NCBI GenBank assembly: GCA_004357655.1
Contig: SMVQ01000233.1
Span: forward strand, 1-33,246
DNA: 33,246 bases
Reading direction: 5' to 3'
Source: Planctomycetota bacterium
GTDB taxonomy: Bacteria; Planctomycetota; UBA1135; GCA-002686595
Within the stretch, counting starts at the first letter, position 1; every line of letters begins with the position of its first letter. The position numbers and the translations under genes were made by a program. Of the stretch, positions 8,800 through 16,502 are shown one piece after another. The notes beneath the pieces are model-generated. The model searched no databases. It saw nothing but the letters and a program-made list of their open reading frames with translations, and was not told the origin of the DNA.

Positions 8800-10092
8800 A
8801 TGGCTGACGCCAACCTCGCCACGACCCGGCAGATGCTCGAGTTCCTCGACGCATCGACCTCCCCGTACCACGCCTGTGAAGAGACCGGGGCGCGGCTCGG
8901 CAAGGCCGGCTTCCGGCGCCTGGCGGAGATCGATGCCTGGGAGCTCGGGCCGGGTCGGTACTTCGTCGTGCGCGGCGGCAGCCTCGTCGCCTGGACCCTG
9001 CCGCAGGCAGCGCAGGCGTCCACGGGCTTCCGGATCGTCGGCGCGCACACGGACAGCCCGAACCTGCGCGTGAAGCCGCGGCCGGACGCCAACGCGGCGG
9101 GGTTCAACCGGCTCGGCATCGAGGTCTACGGGGGAGTGCTCCTGAACTCGTGGCTCGACCGCGACCTCGGTCTCTCGGGGCGCGTTTTCGTGCGCGGCGA
9201 GAAGGGCCTGGAGCCGCACCTGTTCAAGATCGACCGACCGCTGCTGCGCGTCCCCCAGCTCGCCATCCACCTGCACCGCGAGATCCACGAGAAGGGACTG
9301 CGCCTGGACAAGCAGCAGCACATGGCGCCGGTGTGGGGTCTCGAGGCGAGCGGGGCCGGCAATTTCATCGACCTGCTCGCGCGGGAGCTCCGGGTGCGAC
9401 CCGACGAGATCAAGAGCTGGGAGGCCATGTGCCACGACACGACGCCCGCCACCCTATGGGGCGCGGACGAGGAGTTCGTGGCGTCCGGGCGGCTCGACAA
9501 CCTGTGCTCATGCTTCTGTGCCCTGCAAGCGCTGCTCTCGCGCGCGGGCGCCGACGAGGAGCCGGAGTACGTCCCGGTCATCTCGCTCTTCGACCATGAA
9601 GAGGTCGGCAGCACCTCGCGCAGTGGAGCGACGGGGTCGATGCTGAAGAGCCTTCTCGAGCGCACCGTGCTCGCGCGGGGCGGCACGCGCGAGGACTACC
9701 ACCGGGCCCTGGCCGACTCGGTCTGTGTCTCGGCCGACATGGCCCACGCCACACACCCGAACTACATCGAGAAGCACGACCCCGAGCACCACCTCGCCAT
9801 GAACGCGGGCCCGGTCATCAAGCTCAATGCCAATCTGCGCTACGCGAGCGAGGCCGAGACCGAGGCGCTCTTCCAACTCGCCTGCGAGCGCGCCGACGTC
9901 CCGTATCAGAAGTGGGTCAACCGCTCGGACCTCGCCTGCGGCTCGACGATCGGCCCGCTGACCGCTGCCAACCTGGGCATCCGCACGGTCGACGTCGGCA
10001 ACCCGCAGCTCGCCATGCACTCCGCGCGCGAGACGTGCGGCGCGCACGACCCTGGGCACCTCGCGCGCGCGCTCGCCTCGTTCTTCGAGTAG
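8800..10092 (+). CDS. M18-family metalloaminopeptidase (aspartyl aminopeptidase type)
   Basis: A 430-residue protein of normal length for peptidase family M18. Conserved dinuclear-metal and catalytic positions are visible: GAHTDSPNLRVKP (His83, Asp85), SLFDHEEVGS (Glu267/Glu268), the SADMAHATHPNY segment (Asp313) and AMHSARETCG (His407). M18 enzymes are usually cytosolic dodecamers that remove N-terminal acidic residues. No signal peptide is seen. It begins 20 bases after the trans-sulfuration gene and ends 26 bases before the convergent HU gene. The frame is open much further upstream, but that part overlaps the previous gene; the ATG at 8800 gives the family N-terminus with SPYHACEE. Confidence 0.93.
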   Translation: MADANLATTRQMLEFLDASTSPYHACEETGARLGKAGFRRLAEIDAWELGPGRYFVVRGGSLVAWTLPQAAQASTGFRIVGAHTDSPNLRVKPRPDANAAGFNRLGIEVYGGVLLNSWLDRDLGLSGRVFVRGEKGLEPHLFKIDRPLLRVPQLAIHLHREIHEKGLRLDKQQHMAPVWGLEASGAGNFIDLLARELRVRPDEIKSWEAMCHDTTPATLWGADEEFVASGRLDNLCSCFCALQALLSRAGADEEPEYVPVISLFDHEEVGSTSRSGATGSMLKSLLERTVLARGGTREDYHRALADSVCVSADMAHATHPNYIEKHDPEHHLAMNAGPVIKLNANLRYASEAETEALFQLACERADVPYQKWVNRSDLACGSTIGPLTAANLGIRTVDVGNPQLAMHSARETCGAHDPGHLARALASFFE

Positions 10093-10118
10093 CCCCGCGG
10101 AGGGGCAGGGCAGGGGGG

Positions 10119-10538
10119 CTAGAACGGCGAGTTGGGCTTCGACGGCGGAGGCTGGGGCGGCGGCGGCGGCTTGGGGGGCGGGGGCGCCTCCAGCGGCTTG
10201 CCCTGGGACTGGGGCTCGGGCCTCAGGTCCTCGGGCCGCTCGTCGCAGACGCGCTCGCGCATCGTCCGGCCGACCTTGAACTTCACGACCCGCTTGGCCG
10301 GCACGAAGACCTTCTCGAGGGTCCGGGGGTTCTGGGCCTTGCGCGCGGCGCGCTCACGCACCTCGAACACGCCGAATTCACGGAACTCCAGGCGGTTCCC
10401 CACCGAGAGCTCCTGGATGATCTCGTTCAGGAAGCTCTGCAGGATCTCCTTCACGATCACCTTCGTCTGGCCGCTCTCCTCCGCGATGCGGTTCACGAGC
10501 TCCTTCTTGGTGATCGTCCTGCACTCGGAGTCGGTCAT
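10119..10538 (-). CDS. HU/IHF-family DNA-binding protein with proline-rich C-terminal tail
   Basis: A 139-residue protein. Residues 8-95 are a complete HU/IHF fold: ITKKELVNRIAEESG at the N-terminus, the GVFEVRERAARKAQNP arm with the DNA-intercalating proline (Pro71, in NPRT), and VPAKRVVKFKVG at the end of the core. Standard HU stops near residue 90-95. Here about 40 more residues follow: a mixed-charge linker (about 98-118), then a run with 14 prolines in residues 119-138 and few lysines. Lysine-rich tails on HU are known in several bacteria; a nearly uncharged poly-proline tail is less usual. The gene has its own candidate promoter at 10664-10692 and a leader of about 120 bases. Confidence 0.92.
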   Translation of the reverse strand: MTDSECRTITKKELVNRIAEESGQTKVIVKEILQSFLNEIIQELSVGNRLEFREFGVFEVRERAARKAQNPRTLEKVFVPAKRVVKFKVGRTMRERVCDERPEDLRPEPQSQGKPLEAPPPPKPPPPPQPPPSKPNSPF

Positions 10539-10663
10539 GGGCGAGGTCGGCTGGCTGGCCTCCGGAGGCTGGCTGGGGTTCCGGATTCGCGGTCAGCGGG
10601 GGGCGGCGAGGCGCCCCTGGAGGGTCGGTGCACGGGTGAGGAGCTCCGGGGTCGACCGCGGCG

Positions 10664-10692
10664 ATTGTTGAACTGCATTATGTTCGTGTCAA
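10664..10692 (-). promoter_or_regulatory. Candidate sigma70 promoter of the HU gene
   Basis: On the minus strand, a perfect TTGACA -35 (10687-10692) is followed after 17 bases by AACAAT (10664-10669). Start of transcription would be about 120 bases upstream of the HU ATG. The spacer contains GAAC and GTTC half-sites 8 bases apart, a possible operator. The sequence CTTGACACGAAC around the -35 also occurs upstream of the WPF-repeat lipoprotein gene (14061-14072). Confidence 0.65.
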
Positions 10693-10765
10693 GCAAGAAC
10701 TTGCGTCGGGTGGAGGCCTCTGGCGAGCCCTCGGAGCGCCCGCCCGTCGCGAGCGGCTCGAACGA

Positions 10766-10794
10766 CGCAACCCAAAGTATCGCAACGGGTTGCG
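10766..10794. repeat. 8-bp inverted repeat
   Basis: CGCAACCC (10766-10773) and GGGTTGCG (10787-10794) form a perfect inverted repeat with a 13-base loop, about 75 bases upstream of the HU -35 box and about 75 bases after the dtd stop. No T-tract follows on either strand, so it may be an operator or a weak transcript-end structure. Confidence 0.5.
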
Positions 10795-10870
10795 GATAAT
10801 CTTTAGGTCCCTGAGCGGAGGCGACGCGGAGACCGTCCGGACGAAGCTCGGACCTTAACCACAAGTCCAT

Positions 10871-11347
10871 TCAGGAAAGTGACTTAGGAGCGTTTCCAAC
10901 GGCTCGGACGGGTTCCTCGAGGACGAAGGTCACGGGGCCGTCGCCGACGCTCTCGACGGCCATGAGCGCCCCGAACCGACCGGTGCGCACGGGTACCCCC
11001 AACTCGTCGAGGACGGCGACGAACAGCTCGATGAGGGGCTCGGCGAGCTCCGGCGGCGCGGCCCGCTCGAACGACGGTCGCCGGCCCTTCCGGCCGTCGG
11101 CGACGAGCGTGAACTGGCTGACGACGAGCGCGGAACCGCCGCTCTCGAGGATCGACCGGTCCATGCGTCCAGCCTCGTCCCGAAAGAACCGGAAGCGCGC
11201 GATGCGCTCGGCGAGTCGCCTGGTACGCGCGGCGTCGTCCCCGCGCACAACCCCCAGGAGGATGAGCATGCCCGCCTCGATCGCGCCGACGACCTCGCCC
11301 TCGACGCGCACCTCCGCGCGCGACACACGGCTGACGACCGCGATCAC
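10871..11347 (-). CDS. dtd: D-aminoacyl-tRNA deacylase
   Basis: A 158-residue Dtd, about 10 residues longer than most because of a C-terminal extension ending NAPKSLS. It hydrolyses D-amino acids (and glycine mischarged on tRNA-Ala) from tRNA. The two active-site signatures are present: SQFT (77-80, followed by LVADGRKGRRPSF) and the Gly-cisPro motif in DGPVTF (Gly137-Pro138). The start is the GTG at 11347, giving VIAVVSRVSRAEV, which matches the family's AVVQRVSRASV start. That GTG overlaps the stop of the upstream TPR lipoprotein gene as GTGA, indicating translational coupling. It is the last gene of the trpS-lipoprotein-lipoprotein-dtd group. Confidence 0.94.
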   Translation of the reverse strand: MIAVVSRVSRAEVRVEGEVVGAIEAGMLILLGVVRGDDAARTRRLAERIARFRFFRDEAGRMDRSILESGGSALVVSQFTLVADGRKGRRPSFERAAPPELAEPLIELFVAVLDELGVPVRTGRFGALMAVESVGDGPVTFVLEEPVRAVGNAPKSLS

Positions 11348-12465
11348 GGCGGTCCGTCCCGCGCCTGCTCGTACCGCTCGAGCATCACCTGGGCGCGCAG
11401 CACCTGCAGGAGCCCGGACAGCTCGGTATTCCCCCGCGACAGCTCGGTCACCTTCCGCCACTGCCGCTCGGCGGCCTCGTCGTCCTCGAGCCAATACTCG
11501 TAGAGCACCGCCTGCTGCAAGTGCGGCAGGAGGTCGTCCTTCATCGCTCCCTCCGCCCTCCGCGCTGCATCGAGCGCCGCGAAGAGGTCGCCCAGCGCCT
11601 GCTCCGTCGCCGCGAGCAGCGCGAGCCGGCGACCGCGCGCAACCGTGTTGCCCTCGAGTCCGGCGAGCAGCTCGCGCGCACGAGCGGGACGACCGTCCAG
11701 GAGCAGGAACAGGGCGAGGTCGAGCTCCGCCGTGATGCGCGCTACGGTCGTGACGCGCGGGTCACCGCGCGTCACCTCGAGCCAGGCCGCCAGGTAGTTC
11801 GCGGCCACGGAGACGGCGCCCTCCTGGGCGCGCATCCAGGCCTCGAGCCGGCGGGCGCCCACGTGGCCGGGGTCGAGCTCGAGGGCGCGCGCGAGCGCCT
11901 CGCCGGCCTCGAGCCAGCGATCGTTCTTCCCCCTTTGGCGCAGGAGCGCGTGCGCCTGCCCGTAGTGCGCCCACGCGCAGCCCGGGTCCAGTTCGAGCGC
12001 GCGGTCGAGCAGGTGCTGGCACGCGATGGAGTCGCTCTCGAGCCGCGCCGCGAGGACGAAGTTCACCACGGTGGCGTCCGCCTCCGCCCGCTCCGCGTAC
12101 GCCTTGCGCAGGGCCTCCTCCGGGTCCGGCTCGCGCGCGAGGGCCGCGAGCGCCGGGTCGGCCGGCGAACGCGCGGCGAGCAGCTCCAGCTCGACCTCTT
12201 GCAGATCCACCGCCAATTGCAGGTTATAAGGATGGGCGCGGGTGAGCGGTACGAGCAGGCCCCAGCTCGACTCCCATTCGCCGGCCTCGGCGAAGTCGCG
12301 CGCGGCGCGATACTCCGCGCGCAATTGGGCATCGAAGCGCCCGTACTCCGAGTCCCAGCCCGTCTCCCAGCGGACCCCCGACGAGCCGCACGCGGCGGCC
12401 GCGCAGAGCCCCACCGAGACGGCAGCCCGCACGAGCCGAGGGGAGGTTCGAGAGCGCGCGCTCAC
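11344..12465 (-). CDS. TPR-containing lipoprotein, function unknown
   Basis: A 373-residue protein with a lipoprotein signal peptide (basic start, hydrophobic AAVSVGLCAAAAC, lipidated Cys26). The rest is almost all helical and rich in Ala, Leu and Arg. TPR-like pairs are visible, for example LLDRALELDPGCAWAHYGQA and the next ALARALELDPGHVGARRLEA, with further helical hairpins to the C-terminus. TPR lipoproteins usually act as scaffolds in the periplasm or at the outer membrane. The GTG start at 12465 overlaps the upstream lipoprotein stop as GTGA, and its own stop overlaps the dtd start the same way. I cannot assign a specific partner. Confidence 0.8.
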   Translation of the reverse strand: MSARSRTSPRLVRAAVSVGLCAAAACGSSGVRWETGWDSEYGRFDAQLRAEYRAARDFAEAGEWESSWGLLVPLTRAHPYNLQLAVDLQEVELELLAARSPADPALAALAREPDPEEALRKAYAERAEADATVVNFVLAARLESDSIACQHLLDRALELDPGCAWAHYGQAHALLRQRGKNDRWLEAGEALARALELDPGHVGARRLEAWMRAQEGAVSVAANYLAAWLEVTRGDPRVTTVARITAELDLALFLLLDGRPARARELLAGLEGNTVARGRRLALLAATEQALGDLFAALDAARRAEGAMKDDLLPHLQQAVLYEYWLEDDEAAERQWRKVTELSRGNTELSGLLQVLRAQVMLERYEQARDGPP

Positions 12466-12998
12466 TCCTCGATCGTCGCAGAAAAACGGAGCACGTCCTC
12501 CCGCTCTTCCTTGCCCGTCGCCGGATCCATCCAGTACGCGTCGCCGCGGGCCACGATCGAGACCTCGCAGTCATCGACCCGCTCGAGGATCGTGAGCTCT
12601 TCGAGCGCCATGATCTGCCAGCCGTCGAGCTGCACGCTGATCGGAGGCGATTCGGGGCCGAGGACCTTCGTCACCTGCAAGAACCCCTCCGCGATCACCT
12701 TCACCGTGTAGCTGTAGACGCGCGCGTCCACGCTGGGCACGACGTGCTCGAGCAGGCCGGCCGGTCCCTCGATGTGGATGCGATCCGCGAGGAGCGCCGC
12801 ACGACGGTAAAACTCGTCGGTCCACGGCTTGGGCTGCGGCGGCTCCCACGGCTCCGCCTCGAGCGGCCCCGACGGTGAGACCGGCTGTGCATCCTGCTCG
12901 GGGGACGGTTCCGTCGATGCGCACGCGGTGGCTGCGAGCGCCGCTCCGAACAGGAGCGCGGCCAGCCATCGTGAGTGCCGGGGAGAGCGGTGGTTCAT
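12462..12998 (-). CDS. Hypothetical lipoprotein
   Basis: A 178-residue protein with a clear lipoprotein signal peptide: basic N-terminus, hydrophobic WLAALLFGAALAATAC, lipidated Cys26. A Pro/Glu-rich linker of about 35 residues follows. The globular part contains beta-rich stretches such as VYSYTVKVIAEGFLQVTKV and ISVQLDGWQIMALEELTI, and CEVSIVARGDAYWMDPATG near the end. No known family is recognised. I chose the ATG at 12998 because it puts the signal peptide at the N-terminus. It lies 25 bases downstream of trpS and overlaps the TPR lipoprotein start as GTGA, so the two lipoproteins are probably made together. Confidence 0.75.
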   Translation of the reverse strand: MNHRSPRHSRWLAALLFGAALAATACASTEPSPEQDAQPVSPSGPLEAEPWEPPQPKPWTDEFYRRAALLADRIHIEGPAGLLEHVVPSVDARVYSYTVKVIAEGFLQVTKVLGPESPPISVQLDGWQIMALEELTILERVDDCEVSIVARGDAYWMDPATGKEEREDVLRFSATIEE

Positions 12999-13023
12999 GG
13001 CTGCTTCCGTTTCTCGATCGCCG

Positions 13024-14007
13024 TCACCGTAGCCCACAAGCCGCGAGGGCGCGGTCGCGTGTCGCCCGCGCCCGCACGCGGGCCCGCTCGGCTCCGCGCG
13101 CGAGGATCTCGTCGACCTCGCCCGGGTTCGCGATCAGCGCCTCCCGCCGCTCGCGCGCGGGTCCGAATCGCTCGTCGATGGCCTCGACGAGCCGGGCCTT
13201 GAGATGTCCGTAGCCGGGCGCGCCCTCGCCGCCGGTGCGCACGCGCTCCTGCCACCCGGCGAGCTCCTCCGGGTCGAGGAACAGCTCGAGGAAGTCGAAG
13301 AGGAGGAGCGCGTCGGGGTCCTTCGGCTCCTCGGGCGGCCGACTGTCGGTCGGGATGCGGCCGATGGCCTTTTTCAGCTTCTTTTCCGACTCGAAGATCC
13401 ACAGGTGGTTGCCGTAGGACTTGCTCATCTTCTCGCCGTCGAGTCCCGGAACCCGCGCCAGGGTGTCGGTCGCAGGCAGGCGGCACTCCGGCCGCACGAA
13501 GACATCGCCGTACGCGGCGTTGAAATACCCCGCCATGTCCTGTGCCATCTCGACGTGCTGCTTCTGGTCCTTCCCCACCGGGACGATGTTGGAATCGTAG
13601 GCGAGGATGTCGGCCGCCATGAGGACCGGGTACGTGAAGAGCCCCACCGTCGGTTTGATGCCGCGGGCGAGCTTGTCCTTGTAGGAGTGGGCCCGCTCCA
13701 GGAGCCCCATGCCCGTGACCGTCGAGAGGAGCCAGGTCAGCTCGGTCACCTCGGGTACGTCGCTCTGCCGGAAGAGCACGGCCTGCTCCGGATCGAGCCC
13801 GAGGGCCAGGTACGTGATGGCCGTCTCGCGGACGTTCTCGCGCAAGGCGGCGGGGTCACGACTCGTCGTCAGCGAGTGATAGTCCGCGATGAAGTAGAAG
13901 TGCTCACCGCCTTCCGCGACCGCCTCGATGTGCTGCTTGATCGCGCCGAAGTAGTTTCCGACGTGCGGCAGCCCGCTGGGCTGGATGCCGGAGAGAAAGG
14001 TGGTCAT
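13024..14007 (-). CDS. trpS: Tryptophanyl-tRNA synthetase
   Basis: A 327-residue class I synthetase, normal length for bacterial TrpS. It has the HIGH-type motif HVGN (15-18, in PSGLPHVGNYFGA) and the KMSKS motif (193-197, in GEKMSKSYGN). The tryptophan-pocket segment LMAADILAYDSNIVPVGKDQKQH lies between them (given here as two parts: LMAADILAYD, SNIVPVGKDQKQH). It charges tRNA-Trp in the cytoplasm. The ATG at 14007 gives the standard MTTFLSGIQPSG start; the frame is open far upstream, but only as the antisense of the next gene. It heads a minus-strand group with two lipoproteins and dtd. No T-box or Trp-leader structure is apparent upstream. Confidence 0.96.
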   Translation of the reverse strand: MTTFLSGIQPSGLPHVGNYFGAIKQHIEAVAEGGEHFYFIADYHSLTTSRDPAALRENVRETAITYLALGLDPEQAVLFRQSDVPEVTELTWLLSTVTGMGLLERAHSYKDKLARGIKPTVGLFTYPVLMAADILAYDSNIVPVGKDQKQHVEMAQDMAGYFNAAYGDVFVRPECRLPATDTLARVPGLDGEKMSKSYGNHLWIFESEKKLKKAIGRIPTDSRPPEEPKDPDALLLFDFLELFLDPEELAGWQERVRTGGEGAPGYGHLKARLVEAIDERFGPARERREALIANPGEVDEILARGAERARVRARATRDRALAACGLR

Positions 14008-14122
14008 GGTTCCGCGCCGCTCGTGGCTCGGCGCGATCTCGGGCGAGGGCGCGAGACGCTCTTGACACGAACGGCGGGACGGTACCACCGCCGTCGGGCC
14101 CGGGCAAGTCGCCCCGGACACC

Positions 14123-14150
14123 TTGCAACGGCCGCCGCGAACTCGACAAT
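14123..14150 (+). promoter_or_regulatory. Candidate promoter of the WPF-repeat lipoprotein/Mla operon
   Basis: TTGCAA (14123-14128) and GACAAT (14145-14150) are 16 bases apart, with the -10 ending 13 bases before the ATG at 14164; this would give a leader of only a few bases. A second candidate is a perfect TTGACA at 14062-14067 with TACCAC 15 bases later (14083-14088). That -35 shares the 12-mer CTTGACACGAAC with the HU promoter. Confidence 0.45.
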
Positions 14151-14163
14151 CCCTGCTTCGCCG

Positions 14164-15699
14164 ATGTCGAACGAACGCTCGTACGAGGGAAACCCCGCTG
14201 AGACGGTGCCGATCTGTTCGGCGCGGTGGCACCGGGCGTTCACGTCCCTCCTGCTCGCCCTCTCGGTGAGCTGCGCGTCCGTCTACGACGAGCGCCACGT
14301 CGCCCCGGTCTTCAGCCGGTTCTCCCCCGCCGGCGGCGGCATCGGGACCGAGTCGGTCGGCGGCATGTTCGTCAGTCACAAGCCGGGCTTGGAGGGACCG
14401 CTCGACTACTGGGCGATACGCCCGCTCTACTCGAAGCGCGTCGCGGAGAACGGCAACCGCTTCTACTGGTTCCTCCCGCCCCTGGGCACCTACAAGGTAC
14501 GCGAGCGCGAGCGGGTCTGGCAGCTCCTCCCTATCGCGCGCTACCAGTGGCGGCTGGACGAGGGCGACACCGAACGCTGGTCGTTCCTCAGCCTGCCGGG
14601 GATCTATTGGGCGAAGACGAGCGACGGCCGGATCGTCCGCGCGTGGTTCCCGTTCGGCGGGGTCGCCGACGAGTTCTTCTCGTTCGATCGCCTCGAGTTC
14701 TTCATGTTCCCGCTGTTCGTCAGGACGGAGCGCAACGGTCGCAGGACCACACACTTCCTCTTCCCGATCTTCTCCGTCAGTCGGGGCGCCGGAGGACTGG
14801 CCTGGCGCTTCTGGCCCCTCATCGGACACAACCGCTGGGAAGGACGCTACGAGCGGTTGTTCTTCCTGTGGCCGATCTTCCATTACCAGAGGAACGCTCT
14901 GAACAAGTCCAAGAAGCTGCGGGAGACGGCCTGGACGGTCTTCCCTCTCTTCGGGCAGAGCTCGCGCGGCACGCGGCGCAACTACATGTTCTTGTGGCCG
15001 TTCTTCGGCTATGGCCACGACCCGGTGACGGGCTACTGGTCGCTCGATGCGCCCTGGCCGATCGTACGGTTCCTCGAGCCCGGGACCACGGGCGGCGGAC
15101 GGCGGCACCGGGTCTGGCCCTTCTATTCCTGGTACGAGGGCGACGGGCTCACTTCGCGCTGGATCCTGTGGCCGTTCTTCAACCGGAGGACGGAGGTGTA
15201 CGGGCGAGTCTCGAAGAAAACCACCAACGTCTTCCCGTTCTGGCACAGTTGGACGCGCGACGGCGAGGAGGGCCGGTCGACTTTCCGCCGGTTCTGGCCG
15301 CTCGTGAGGGTGACGCGAGGACCGGATTCGGGCTCCTTCGCGACGCTGGCGCTGAACCCGTTCCCCCCGCTCGAATTCATCGATGAGCACTACGCCTGGC
15401 TCTGGGAGATCTACACCTACGACCACGCGGCCGACGAGGTCCAGGAGCGGAGCTGGCTGGGCCTCTGGCGCCGCGAGAAGGACCGCGACGAGGACCGGCG
15501 CTCCTTCAGCCTGCTCTGGGCCCGGCGCGACTACACGCAGGCGGGGGCGAGAGTCCGAGAAACATCGTGGCTTTTCGGGCTCCTGCGCTTTAGGAAGCGT
15601 GAGGGCGAAGGCACTCGATGGCTCCGCCCAGCGATCCCCGGCCCCGGCTGGCCGCTCGCCCGTGTCCCCCGCTCGATCCCGCCCGCCGACGCCGACTGA
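14164..15699 (+). CDS. WPF-repeat lipoprotein, probable partner of the downstream Mla-type transporter
   Basis: A 511-residue protein I cannot place in a named family. A hydrophobic signal (FTSLLLALSVSC) ends at a probable lipidated Cys37. From about residue 100 to 400 a short motif, two aromatic/aliphatic residues, then W/F-P, then aromatic/aliphatic, recurs about 15 times. Examples are RAWFPFGG (159), FFMFPLF (179), RFWPLIG (215), FFLWPIF (233), MFLWPFFG (275), RVWPFYS (316), WILWPFF (333), VFPFWHS (356) and RFWPLVR (376). The central prolines are spaced 17-24 residues, mostly 18-21. This looks like a regular beta structure (solenoid or barrel). The stop is five bases before the permease ATG, so it is the first gene of an Mla-like operon, and a role in lipid transport at the outer membrane is inferred. 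Confidence 0.8.
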   Translation: MSNERSYEGNPAETVPICSARWHRAFTSLLLALSVSCASVYDERHVAPVFSRFSPAGGGIGTESVGGMFVSHKPGLEGPLDYWAIRPLYSKRVAENGNRFYWFLPPLGTYKVRERERVWQLLPIARYQWRLDEGDTERWSFLSLPGIYWAKTSDGRIVRAWFPFGGVADEFFSFDRLEFFMFPLFVRTERNGRRTTHFLFPIFSVSRGAGGLAWRFWPLIGHNRWEGRYERLFFLWPIFHYQRNALNKSKKLRETAWTVFPLFGQSSRGTRRNYMFLWPFFGYGHDPVTGYWSLDAPWPIVRFLEPGTTGGGRRHRVWPFYSWYEGDGLTSRWILWPFFNRRTEVYGRVSKKTTNVFPFWHSWTRDGEEGRSTFRRFWPLVRVTRGPDSGSFATLALNPFPPLEFIDEHYAWLWEIYTYDHAADEVQERSWLGLWRREKDRDEDRRSFSLLWARRDYTQAGARVRETSWLFGLLRFRKREGEGTRWLRPAIPGPGWPLARVPRSIPPADAD

Positions 15700-15704
15700 C
15701 ACCC

Positions 15705-16502
15705 ATGGCGCTCGTCTCCGCAGCATTCCTGCAGCTCGTCCAGGAGTTCGGCAACAGGCTCGAGCTCCTGGGACAGGTCCTCGCACGCCTCCACCACCTC
15801 CCGCGCCGGAAGCGCTGGATCCTGGACCAGTTCTACGTCGGCGGCGTCCAGACCTTTCATGTCGTCCTCCTCGTGGGGCTGTTCATGGGCATGATCGTCG
15901 CGCTGCAGACGGGCGTCGAGCTCGCCCGGCTCGGCCAGCAGGACCAGATCGGCATGATCGTCGCCTTGAGCATGGCGCGCGAGATGGGGCCGTTCACGAC
16001 GGGCATCGTGCTCTCGGCCACGGTGGGGAGTGCGCTCGCGGCGGAGCTCGGCACGATGTCCGTCTCGGACGAGCTGTCGGCGCTCGAGGTCCTGTCGGTC
16101 GACATCGTCTCGTTCCTCGTGCTGCCGCGCGTGTTCGCGCTCGCCATCATCTGCCCCGCGCTGACCATCATCTGCGACGCCATCGGAATCTGGGGCGGCG
16201 GGTTCGTCGCCGAGTCCCAGTTGCACGTCTCCTGGAGCCTCTACGCGGACGGCGCGCTGGACGCCCTGCGGAAGCCGGGTCAGCTCATCCCGTTGCCGAT
16301 CGAGATCTACTCGGGGCTCATGAAGGCCTTCGTGTTCGGCCTCCTCATCTCCGTGATCTCGTGTGCCAGCGGCCTGAAAGCGCGCGGCGGGGCGCTCGGC
16401 GTGGGCCAGGCGACACGGCAGGCCGTGCGCGACTCGATCATCGCGATCATCGTCTCCAACTACTTCATGACCTGGTTCATCCAGCAGATGGAGATGCGGT
16501 GA
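15705..16502 (+). CDS. mlaE: MlaE-type ABC transporter permease (phospholipid transport)
   Basis: A 265-residue MlaE-family permease, full length. It starts with an amphipathic helix, then membrane segments around QTFHVVLLVGLFMGMIVALQ, the conserved MAREMGPFTTGIVLSATVGSALAAELGTM core, LPRVFALAIICPALTIICD, the segment KAFVFGLLISVISCASG, and a last helix. MlaE dimers form the inner-membrane channel between the MlaF ATPases and the MlaD hexamer and move phospholipids between the membranes. The ATG at 15705 follows the upstream stop by five bases; the frame is open further back, but without family similarity. The stop overlaps the ATPase GTG start as GTGA. The symbol follows the E. coli orthologue group. 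Confidence 0.93.
   Translation: MALVSAAFLQLVQEFGNRLELLGQVLARLHHLPRRKRWILDQFYVGGVQTFHVVLLVGLFMGMIVALQTGVELARLGQQDQIGMIVALSMAREMGPFTTGIVLSATVGSALAAELGTMSVSDELSALEVLSVDIVSFLVLPRVFALAIICPALTIICDAIGIWGGGFVAESQLHVSWSLYADGALDALRKPGQLIPLPIEIYSGLMKAFVFGLLISVISCASGLKARGGALGVGQATRQAVRDSIIAIIVSNYFMTWFIQQMEMR

Larger units (their letters stand above)
10539..10870. other. Intergenic region between dtd and the HU gene
   Basis: 332 bases without a convincing gene. It holds the HU promoter (10664-10692), a perfect 8-bp inverted repeat (10766-10794), and a longer imperfect palindrome whose arms AGGTCC and GGACCT lie near 10804-10809 and 10851-10856. The last may end the trpS-dtd transcript, but no T-tract is obvious on the minus strand. 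Base composition is locally more AT-rich around 10795-10805 and 10660-10700. Confidence 0.6.

Noticed and set aside
14008-15786. An N-terminal extension of trpS to 920 residues
   Set aside because: The added part is antisense to the WPF-repeat gene. The ATG at 14007 matches the standard TrpS start.
15383-16498. A long plus-strand frame continuous with the mlaF ATPase that would add 372 residues
   Set aside because: It overlaps the lipoprotein and permease genes in another frame and is Arg/Pro-rich without motifs. The GTG at 16499 gives a normal MlaF N-terminus.
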